Assembly: GCF_000987955.1 (NCBI RefSeq)
Contig: NZ_LAZU01000049.1
Span: 12-47,382, forward strand
DNA: 47,371 nucleotides
Direction: 5' to 3'
Source of the DNA: Paenibacillus sp. DMB20
GTDB lineage: Bacteria; Bacillota; Bacilli; Paenibacillales; Paenibacillaceae
The position numbers were made by a program, and so were the translations under genes. Positions 36,867 through 43,961 of the stretch are shown piece by piece. The first letter of the stretch is position 1; the number at the start of each line of letters is the position of its first letter. Below the pieces are notes generated by a model. It worked only from the letters and a program-made list of their open reading frames with translations. It had not been told where the DNA came from and made no database searches.

Positions 36867-38119
36867 CTTCTTGTTTCTTGTCATTGGTTCCGTTTCCTTG
36901 AAGCTCGGGAATAACCTTATCCCGTACAACCTTCTCTGTAATGACGCAGTCCGTAATATCGTCACGGGACGGCACTTCGTACATCACCTCAAGCATGATG
37001 CCCTCAATGATGGAGCGAAGACCGCGCGCACCGGTATTGCGCTTGATGGCTTCACGGGCGATCGCTTCCAGCGCCTCTTTCTCGAATCTGAGGTTGACGT
37101 TATCCAGCTCAAGCATCTTCTGATACTGCTTGGTCAAAGCGTTCTTCGGTTCGGACAGAATCCGGACAAGCGCTTGCTCGTCAAGCGGCTCAAGGGTCGA
37201 GATGATCGGCAGACGTCCTACAAACTCCGGAATCAGGCCGAATTTAAGCAGGTCTTCCGGCAGAACCATCGTCAGGTATTCCCCAGGCTTCAGATCCTTC
37301 TGCCCCTCACCTGTGGCGTTAAAGCCGATGACCTTTTTGCCGATCCGGCGTTTAATGTACTGTTCCAGTCCGTCAAACGCGCCGCCGCAAATAAACAGGA
37401 TGTTGGTCGTGTCGATCTGGATAAACTCCTGATGAGGATGCTTGCGTCCGCCTTGCGGAGGTACCGAAGCGACCGTGCCTTCGAGAATTTTCAGAAGGGC
37501 CTGCTGCACGCCCTCGCCCGATACGTCGCGGGTAATGGACGGATTTTCGGATTTACGGGCCACTTTATCGATTTCGTCGATATAAATGATGCCGCGTTCG
37601 GCTTTTTCAACGTCGTAGTCCGCAGCCTGAATCAGCTTCAGCAAGATATTCTCAACGTCTTCGCCCACATAGCCTGCTTCTGTCAGGGAAGTCGCGTCCG
37701 CGATGGCAAAAGGAACGTTTAGGATTTTGGCCATAGTCTGCGCCAGCAGCGTTTTACCGGAACCGGTAGGACCGAGCAGCAAAATGTTGCTCTTTTGCAA
37801 TTCGACGTCCTCGATTTTGTTTTGCGTGTTAATGCGCTTGTAGTGATTGTATACGGCTACCGACAAGGATTTTTTTTGCTTGATCCTGGCCGATGACGTA
37901 TTGATCCAAAATACCGCGGATTTCCCGCGGTTTCGGAATATCCTTCAGATCGACCTCTTCCTCGTGGCCGAGTTCCTCCTCTACGATTTCCGAGCACAGA
38001 TCGATGCACTCGTCACATATATAAACGCCGGGACCAGCAACCAGCTTGCGGACCTGCTCCTGGGATTTGCCGCAGAAGGAGCATTTCAGCTGCCCTTTGT
38101 CGTCGTTAAATTTAAACAT
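36856..38119 (-). CDS. clpX: ATP-dependent Clp protease ATP-binding subunit ClpX, frameshifted
   Basis: Unfoldase of ClpXP. N-terminal zinc domain (CSFCGK, CDECIDLC), Walker A GPTGSGKTLLAQTMA near residue 117, Walker B IIYIDEIDK, pore/sensor region and the ClpP-contact loop region (GGAFDGLEQYIKRRIG). The frame breaks at eight T (37870-37877), residue ~80. With seven, IGQDQAKK continues SLSVAVYNHYKR and the protein is 420 residues. ATG 38119 and the clpP stop are 14 bp apart, so one operon. The stop codon is in a terminator loop. Confidence 0.96.
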
Positions 38120-38133
38120 GCTATAACCACCTC

Positions 38134-38724
38134 TTAAGATTTGATCGGTGAAGACAGGACATCGTCGATAATCCCGTATGACTTCGCTTCTTCCGCGCTC
38201 ATGAAGAAGTCGCGGTCCGTATCGCGTTCGATTTTTTCAAGGGGCTGACCTGTGCGTTCCACATAGATACGGTTAAGCTTCTGTCTTGTCTTGATGATCC
38301 AATCTGCGTGGATTTGAATATCGGATGCCTGGCCTTGAATTCCTCCCAGCGGCTGGTGAATCATGACCTCGCTGTTCTCCAGCGCATACCGTTTGCCCGG
38401 TGCCCCGGCGGTCAGGAGCAGCGACCCCATGCTGGCGGCCATGCCAACGCAAATCGTGGACACATCAGGCTTGATGTACTGCATCGTATCATATATACCC
38501 ATCCCGGCCGTTACGGAACCACCGGGTGAATTGATGTACATGTGGATGTCCTTCTCCGGATCTTCCGCAGCCAAAAACAACAGCTGGGCAATAACAAGAT
38601 TGGCGACATCGTCATCGATCGCACTGCTGAGGAAGATGATGCGATCTTTCAGTAATCGGGAATATATATCGTAGGATCTCTCTCCCCGATTGGTTTGTTC
38701 CACAACCATAGGTACAAGACTCAT
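38134..38724 (-). CDS. clpP: ATP-dependent Clp protease proteolytic subunit
   Basis: Serine peptidase of ClpXP. Catalytic Ser in GMAASMGSLLL near residue 98, His in MIHQPLGG near 123, Asp in DTDRDFF near 172. 196 residues. ATG 38724 with AGAGG upstream; longer upstream reading is not supported. Promoter at 38774-38802. In B. subtilis clpP is not next to clpX; here they form clpP-clpX. Confidence 0.97.
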   Translation of the reverse strand: MSLVPMVVEQTNRGERSYDIYSRLLKDRIIFLSSAIDDDVANLVIAQLLFLAAEDPEKDIHMYINSPGGSVTAGMGIYDTMQYIKPDVSTICVGMAASMGSLLLTAGAPGKRYALENSEVMIHQPLGGIQGQASDIQIHADWIIKTRQKLNRIYVERTGQPLEKIERDTDRDFFMSAEEAKSYGIIDDVLSSPIKS

Positions 38725-38773
38725 GCGACCAACCTCTTTTCCTTGAAAATTATACTTTAGCGTTACAAAAGAT

Positions 38774-38802
38774 ATTCTAACATGTTCAAAGCGCCATGTC
38801 AT
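38774..38802 (-). promoter_or_regulatory. Promoter for clpP-clpX
   Basis: ATGACA (38802-38797), 17-bp spacer, TAGAAT (38779-38774) on the minus strand. I saw no convincing CtsR operator beside it. Confidence 0.65.
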
Positions 38803-38875
38803 TTTTTAACCATGTTTACATTCTATGAACTGGCCAAAAAATATATCCTGCCAACTTATCTCAGTATGTATGCAA

Positions 38876-38974
38876 GTAGAAACGACGCCATCGTCCTCTG
38901 GGGATGGGGCAAAATTGACGTTTCTACCAGGAAATATAAGCCAAGTATAAATGAACTACATACTTTGCTTATAT
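38876..38974. other. Two strong hairpins between tig and clpP
   Basis: GTAGAAACG (38877-38885) pairs with CGTTTCTAC (38922-38930) around a GC-rich loop that holds GCCATC/GATGGGGC. Immediately after it, ATATAAGCCAAGTAT pairs with ATACTTTGCTTATAT (one mismatch, 38934-38948 and 38960-38974). No reading frame covers them. The 38725-39101 gap thus contains a clpP promoter, these two hairpins and two terminators. Confidence 0.55.
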
Positions 38975-38980
38975 CTGCGC

Positions 38981-39027
38981 AAAAACACCCATTTCATGTC
39001 ATTTTTAGTAACCAATTGGGTGTTTTT
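38981..39027. terminator. Bidirectional terminator-like hairpin
   Basis: AAAAACACCCA and TGGGTGTTTTT are perfect arms 25 bases apart; either strand ends in a T run. Distal to the tig terminator; on the plus strand it could end a transcript covering the upstream hairpins. Confidence 0.6.
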
Positions 39028-39031
39028 AGGT

Positions 39032-39066
39032 AAAAATAAGGCACGCCATCAAAGAACGTGCCTTAT
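39032..39066 (-). terminator. Terminator after tig
   Basis: ATAAGGCACG/CGTGCCTTAT with TTTTTACC on the minus strand, 36 bases past the tig stop. Confidence 0.92.
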
Positions 39067-39101
39067 CCAATCTAACGGCCGCTTATGCTGCGGCCTTATT
39101 A

Positions 39102-40424
39102 TTATTCTTCCGTTGCTTCTTCTTTTGGAGCAGGTGCGCCTTCAACGCTGTTCTCGAGCAGGAAATCGATCGTTTTGCGAAGCAGAAGTTCTTCGCTAAG
39201 GCTGTCCAAGGAACCGTTGGAAGACAGAATGCTGCGGATTTCATCAGCGGAACGCTTGTACGTTTCAGCCATGTTGTTCAGCTCTTCATTGATCTCCTCT
39301 TCGGATACTTCGAGCTTCTCTTCCTTCGCAATCTGCTCAAGCACCAGATTGTTGCGAACGCGTTTTTCGGCATCGTCCTTCATTTGACCTTCAAGATCGG
39401 ATTTGGACTGGCCGGAGAAGCTGAGGAACATGTCAAGGTTCATGCCTTGCTGACGAAGACGATTGTCGAAATCGCGCATCATGTTTTGAACTTCGGATTG
39501 TACCATGGCTTCAGGAATTTCAATCTCGGCGTTTGCTGCCGCTTTTTCGACAACTTCGTTTTCACGCACGCCTTGGGCTTCCTGTTCCTTACGGGAAAGA
39601 AGCTGTTGCTTCAAGTCTTCCTTGTACTCGTCAAGCGTATCGAATTCGCTTACGTCTTTGGCGAACTCGTCATCCAGCTCAGGAAGCTGCTTGCGCTTGA
39701 TTTCGTGCACTTTCACTTTGAAGACCGCTTTTTTGCCGGCCAGCTCTTCCGCATGGTAAGTTTCCGGGAAGGTTACTTCAACGTCCTTGAAGTCGCCAGT
39801 TGCCATTCCGATGACCTGGTCTTCAAAGCCGGGAATAAAGCTGTTGCTGCCAAGCTCCAGGGAATAACGCTCGGCTTGTCCGCCTTCAAACGGAACGCCG
39901 TCAATGGAACCGTCAAAGTCGATGACCGTGATGTCGCCGGAAGCTGCCGCGCCTTCGTCAATCACGACGAGTTCGGCATGACGCTCCTGCATGCGCTCCA
40001 GCTCTTGCGCCAGTTCTTCGTCGGTTACTTCAGCTTTCACCGCCGCGACCTCAATGCCTTTGTAGTCGCCCAGTTTCACTTCAGGTTTCACCGTTACTCT
40101 CGCTTTGAATTTGAACGCTTGGCCTTTACCGAACTGCTCAATGTCGATTTCGGGACGATCTACGGGAAAGATTTCCGCTTGATCCACAGCCTCGCCGTAT
40201 GCTTCAGGAAGCAGGATGTCGATCGCGTCCTGATAGAGGCTTTCCACTCCATAACGAGCTTCAAAAATCGGCCGAGGCACTTTTCCTTTACGGAAGCCCG
40301 GTACGCTTGCTTTTTTTACTACTTTATTAAAAGCCTTGTCGAGGGCAGCCGCTACGCGGTCCGCTTCAACCTCAACGTCGAGAACGCCAAGGTTCTTCTC
40401 TATTTTTTCCCAAGTTGCTTTCAT
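39102..40424 (-). CDS. tig: Trigger factor
   Basis: Ribosome-bound chaperone and prolyl isomerase. Ribosome-binding signature PGFRKGKVPRPIFEARYG near residue 42, FKBP-type domain around 160-245 (SGDITVIDFDGSIDGVPFEG), long helical C-domain. 440 residues, acidic C-terminus. ATG 40424 with GGAGGGGAAAGC. A seven-T run (40311-40317) stays in frame. Own promoter and terminator. Confidence 0.97.
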   Translation of the reverse strand: MKATWEKIEKNLGVLDVEVEADRVAAALDKAFNKVVKKASVPGFRKGKVPRPIFEARYGVESLYQDAIDILLPEAYGEAVDQAEIFPVDRPEIDIEQFGKGQAFKFKARVTVKPEVKLGDYKGIEVAAVKAEVTDEELAQELERMQERHAELVVIDEGAAASGDITVIDFDGSIDGVPFEGGQAERYSLELGSNSFIPGFEDQVIGMATGDFKDVEVTFPETYHAEELAGKKAVFKVKVHEIKRKQLPELDDEFAKDVSEFDTLDEYKEDLKQQLLSRKEQEAQGVRENEVVEKAAANAEIEIPEAMVQSEVQNMMRDFDNRLRQQGMNLDMFLSFSGQSKSDLEGQMKDDAEKRVRNNLVLEQIAKEEKLEVSEEEINEELNNMAETYKRSADEIRSILSSNGSLDSLSEELLLRKTIDFLLENSVEGAPAPKEEATEE

Positions 40425-40493
40425 TTATGCTTTCCCCTCCAAAAATTCACGTGGTCGGCGTAGATAATATAACCCGTACCGAATAACCACTAT

Positions 40494-40522
40494 AGTATAA
40501 ACAACATTAATTTCTTTTTCAA
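40494..40522 (-). promoter_or_regulatory. Promoter for tig
   Basis: TTGAAA (40522-40517), 17-bp spacer, TATACT (40499-40494) on the minus strand. Confidence 0.8.
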
Positions 40523-40546
40523 GGGCGAACCCTTGCCGCTCTGTGC

Positions 40547-40560
40547 GGGAAACGTTTCCC
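40547..40560. other. Perfect 14-bp palindrome between tig and the YsoA-like gene
   Basis: GGGAAACGTTTCCC lies seven bases after the YsoA-like stop and upstream of the tig -35. It could be part of a weak terminator (GCGGGGAAAC/GTTTCCCGC) or an operator. No T tract. Confidence 0.45.
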
Positions 40561-40567
40561 CGCCGAT

Positions 40568-41497
40568 TCAGTCATGCGCGCCCGCGGATACGAATTGTTT
40601 AATAGAGCGGTAGGCCTGTTCATAGCGAAAACGCATCGTGTCGGTAATGCCGTAGGAGGAACGAATTTCTTCTTCTTCCCGGATTCCTTTCAGACTCTCG
40701 GAGACGGTATCATGCAGTGCGGCAGCCCAAATGTCCTGCGTAGCTTCGTCGTTATCGAGCATGGACCGATAATCGGCCGTGCCATAAACCGCCATAATGA
40801 ACTGGGACCACAGCTCCTGTGCAAAATAATATAGAGTCGGCTCATGCACTTCCGTCTTCTCCGCCACGCGTTCGAGTATGCGTTGCACGGCTTCCGGAAA
40901 ATCACCGGGGCTCAGCGGGATTTGGTCGACCTCCACTTCCGTTGTTTCCGAGCCCCGCGGCAGGACGACCGTCCCCGACATTCCTCTTCGCCGCAGGGTC
41001 TGCAGCACCCGGAACTGCAGGAGCGGATGAAGAGGCTTCTCTTTAAGCCAATCGGTCAGCGCCTCGTCCACCTCCGGCCGATCCAGGTACGCCAGCTGTT
41101 CCAACGCAAGCACGGTCTGCTCGGTAAGCGGACCGTTCATGACGGTATCCAGCAGTTTATCCGCATAGCCGGCATCCTGCGAAAGCTTCTCCCGGACCAT
41201 TCGCCGGGTCATCTCCGCTTCGTCTTCTTCATCTTCTTCATCCAAATGCCCTTCGCCGGCTGCTCCCGATGAAGCAGATGGAAAAGCGGCCTCAAGCCAC
41301 TCCAGCAGTGCCTGCCATTCCTCGTAATGCCGTTCATCCTGGCCTTGACACCGGAGCAGAAAGCGGAGAACCTCCTTGGCCTCCCCGTAACGTTCGTTTT
41401 CGAGCATGACGGTAAGCTGGATCTGATAGAAATCCAACGTCTTCGGAAACAGGATGATGTTTTTGTCGTCTTGGTCTGGGGAGTTGGAGTCCTTTAT
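40568..41497 (-). CDS. YsoA-like TPR-type protein, apparent ATA start
   Basis: About 309 residues. The N-terminus reads KDSNSPDQDDKNIILFPKTL followed by DFYQIQLTVMLENERYGEAK, the helical-repeat start typical of B. subtilis YsoA, which also lies upstream of tig. Acidic stretch (EGHLDEEDEEDEAEM) near residue 90. No ATG/GTG/TTG exists in frame before the TTG at 41437, which would cut off the conserved ILFPKTL. AAAGGAGGTG sits seven bases before an ATA at 41497, the best-placed start. Function unknown; TPR-like protein interaction is inferred. Confidence 0.75.
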   Translation of the reverse strand: MKDSNSPDQDDKNIILFPKTLDFYQIQLTVMLENERYGEAKEVLRFLLRCQGQDERHYEEWQALLEWLEAAFPSASSGAAGEGHLDEEDEEDEAEMTRRMVREKLSQDAGYADKLLDTVMNGPLTEQTVLALEQLAYLDRPEVDEALTDWLKEKPLHPLLQFRVLQTLRRRGMSGTVVLPRGSETTEVEVDQIPLSPGDFPEAVQRILERVAEKTEVHEPTLYYFAQELWSQFIMAVYGTADYRSMLDNDEATQDIWAAALHDTVSESLKGIREEEEIRSSYGITDTMRFRYEQAYRSIKQFVSAGAHD

Positions 41498-41536
41498 AAG
41501 GACACCTCCTTTCTTATCCGTTTTTTATATTTGTTG

Positions 41537-41545
41537 ATTATAGCA
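41537..41545 (-). promoter_or_regulatory. Extended -10 promoter for the YsoA-like gene
   Basis: TGCTATAAT on the minus strand; -35 poor. About 40 bases upstream of the inferred ATA start. Confidence 0.6.
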
Positions 41546-41693
41546 TAACCCCTTCAAAGTTAAAAAAGAGAGCCTGTCCGGATATGGCCGTCTCCAACCG
41601 CACTTTAGGGTTATCGAACAAACCGTTGGCAGCATATCTTATCTTTATAACACAATACGGGGGCGATTAATCGTTCTTCCAGAAAAAAGTCTG

Positions 41694-41722
41694 TTGAATT
41701 TATTTTTTTATTATGGTATGAT
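41694..41722 (+). promoter_or_regulatory. Promoter for tRNA-Arg copy 1
   Basis: TTGAAT, 17-bp spacer, TATGAT; 24 bases before the tRNA. Confidence 0.8.
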
Positions 41723-41745
41723 ATTTTCTGCTTGAAAAATGACAT

Positions 41746-41819
<74 letters not shown>

Positions 41820-41825
41820 TATATC

Positions 41826-41856
41826 AAAAAAAAAACGCCTTAGGGCGTTTTTTTTT
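41826..41856 (+). terminator. Terminator of tRNA-Arg copy 1
   Basis: AAACGCC/GGCGTTT with a 4-nt loop and nine T. Confidence 0.93.
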
Positions 41857-42127
41857 GCGTTCCAGGGATGAGAACCCCTGAATAGGGGGGCGTCGGAGCA
41901 TAAGCATCGATAGCATCCGCTTCGCAGTCCGCCGAAGGCGGTATCCCTTCTGGGACGTAAAGCAAAACCGCCTTTTAGGCGGTTTTTTGCGTACAGGGAT
42001 GAGAACCCCTAAATAGGGGGCGTCGGAGCAACTGCAAGTATTTCGAATTCTGCCCACTTTGGCCTTCGATGCTATTTTCCTCGTCGGCATGCATCGTAGT
42101 GGCCGGGTCAATACGTCCCGAAAATCG

Positions 42128-42686
42128 TTACAGGTAATACGTCGTACTCCCATGTTTAGCTTGCCACTCTTCTTGAAGAAGCCCCATGATCACCTGATCG
42201 CGGAAGCCGTTCATTGTCCACATGGCTTTTCGCCGCATGCCCTTCTACAGTAAAGCCGACTTTTTCATAACAACGAATCGCCCGTTTGTTATCAGCAAAA
42301 GTGTCCATGTCGATACGGTTCAGGTTGTAGCGCGTGAAGAGAATTTTTACAAATTCAGATAATGCAGTTGTCCCGTACCCTTTCCCCCAGTAACGCCGGT
42401 CACCGATCAACATGCCGATCGTGGCCCTGCGCGCCACCCGGTCCATATCGCGAAAGGAAATCTGGCCAATTACCACCGGCTCATCTTGAACATCCTCTTG
42501 CGCCTCAATCACGAAAAAGCGTTGCGTATCCAAGGGCGATTGTCTCCGAAATTCGTCAATTAGATGCTCTCGTGCGGGAATCGCGTTGCCAAACCCGCCT
42601 GCCGCCCAGAACATTACTTCTTCATCCAACCGGAAACGGTAGATCTCATCTACATCGCGGAGTTCTACGGGCCTAATCTTGACCAT
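42128..42686 (-). CDS. GNAT family N-acetyltransferase (RimJ/RimL-like), frameshifted
   Basis: Acetyl-CoA-binding motif A IGMLIGDRRYWGKGYGTTAL near residue 95 and the motif B region NLNRIDMDTFADNKRAIRCY, then EKVGFTVEG. As read, the frame then gives HAAKSHVDNERLPRSG and stops at 42156. One base less in the CCC at 42240-42242 gives VEGMRRKAMWTMNGFRDQ and a typical ending VIMGLLQEEW...TTYYL at 42128 (185 residues). ATG 42686 with GGAGGAG. Substrate unknown. The run is short, so this shift may be a real mutation. Confidence 0.85.
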
Positions 42687-42784
42687 CAAGCTCACTCCTC
42701 CCAACAATTTATCTTCTCGTGTTAGCTAAAATCATAATTTATCATACGTTATCCACGTTCAGCAAAAAATCATCAATTCCTTAA

Positions 42785-42826
42785 CAAAAAAAGAGGACGT
42801 TTTTCCGTCTCAGGACGGAGAAACGC
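42785..42826 (-). terminator. Orphan terminator-like hairpin
   Basis: CGTTT..CCGTC-ctga-GACGG..AAACG on the minus strand followed by TCCTCTTTTTTT. No minus-strand gene lies to its right until 46460. The 42687-42981 gap otherwise holds only the EamA promoter. Confidence 0.5.
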
Positions 42827-42912
42827 TGAGGGAGGATGCCGGAACCAACAAAATTTTTATCCGGCTCTCCTTCATCTATGTTGCATTCCTGAGCTTCATC
42901 ACGGTCAGAGTC

Positions 42913-42941
42913 TGGTTTAAATTTCAGGCCTGCCATATACT
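42913..42941 (+). promoter_or_regulatory. Possible promoter for the EamA gene
   Basis: TGGTTT, 17-bp spacer, TATACT; weak -35. The ribosome-binding site AAAGGAGG follows at about 42968. Confidence 0.45.
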
Positions 42942-42981
42942 ACTTAAGCATGGATTCCCAAAATTTAAAGGAGGTTAAGAC

Positions 42982-43412
42982 ATGCCTTTATGGCTTACAT
43001 ACGCGCTGCTCTCGGCTGTGGCCGCAGCACTCGTTGCGATCTTCGGGAAGATCGGGCTTCAAAACATTGACGCTAACTCTGCTACGGCCATCCGTTCCGT
43101 CATTATGGCTCTGTTTCTGCTCGGTGTGGTGGCTGTTCAAGGTAAATTTTCGCAAATCGGCGAAATATTGGCTCAGCGAAAAGCCCTCGGCTTTATTGTG
43201 CTCAGCGGGGTGGCCGGAGCTTTATCATGGCTTTTTTTATTTTTTGGCCCTGAAGTACGGAAAGGTTTCACAGGTCGGTCCCATCGATAAGCTGAGCGTT
43301 GTCATTGCCGTCATCTTGGCTTTAGTGTTTCTCGGCGAAAAAAATATCATGGATCAACGCGGCCGGCGTCGCATTGATTGCCGTCGGAGCTCTTTTGGTG
43401 GCTGTAAAATAG
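42982..43412 (+). CDS. EamA/DMT single-domain transporter, two frameshifts
   Basis: 142 residues after correction: four to five membrane segments (LWLTYALLSAVAAALVAIFG, AIRSVIMALFLLGVVAV, IVLSGVAGALSWLFYF, LSVVIAVILALVFL, AGVALIAVGALLVAV). The motif ALKYGKVSQVGPIDKLSVV is typical of EmrE-like half-size EamA proteins, which probably act as dimers. Two runs, T7 at 43232-43238 and A7 at 43338-43344, are each one base too long. Correcting both gives a continuous family-like protein. ATG 42982 with AAAGGAGG. Substrate unknown. Confidence 0.85.
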
Positions 43413-43544
43413 GCCTTGCGGCGGCGGTAGGATTCGTTCTGCGCTGCCTGCAATGATGATAGGACAATTTCAATTCCACTTAGCGAGATCGTATAGTATA
43501 ACCATCAAACATATGCATTTCAATATTTTCAATAAAGATCGCGG

Positions 43545-43572
43545 TTGCTTTTTCGGAAGGATTGGTTATAAT
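43545..43572 (+). promoter_or_regulatory. Promoter of the argS T-box transcript
   Basis: TTGCTT, 16-bp spacer, TATAAT; about 390 bases upstream of the argS start. Confidence 0.8.
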
Positions 43573-43578
43573 ATGAAA

Positions 43579-43835
43579 AAAATCAATACAGCAAGTTCGA
43601 TGATCGGGAGAGTAATGAACGGACGTCTATGTCCAAGCGAGCCGGGAGAGTGGGAGCCGGTACAGACGCGTTCACGAAACGGACCCGGGAGATGGACTTC
43701 CGAAGCGCAACTAGGGAGCCCCGGTTTACGCCGTTAAAGTATACGAAAGTGGTCGACCCAAACAAGGTTGGCAACGAGAGTGGTACCGCGAGAACTATAG
43801 TCCTCGTCTCTTATGGAGACGGGGACTTTTTGTTT
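43579..43835 (+). ncRNA. T-box leader of argS
   Basis: T-box core GTGGTACCGCG at 43780-43790, followed by a terminator AGTCCTCGTCTC-ttat-GGAGACGGGGACTTTTT (43799-43832). Candidate specifier CGG at 43680-43682 in GAAA-CGG-ACC, aligned with GUC in the valS leader. CGG is an Arg codon, read by a tRNA-Arg(CCG), not by the UCU tRNA flanking this locus. Uncharged tRNA-Arg would favour read-through. Confidence 0.92.
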
Positions 43836-43961
43836 ACCCGAAAGTCTGCATTAAGATGCCCGTGTAACACTTTATATTGCAAACATTCGCTCTTGTCCCG
43901 GTCCGCATGCTCTGACTTGCTGCAATACTTCGTTTTTTCATTTTAAAGGAGGATAACATTC

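Noticed and set aside
38725..38830. CtsR operator upstream of clpP
   Set aside because: GGTTAAAAAATGACATGG only partly resembles the GGTCAAA direct repeat; not convincing.
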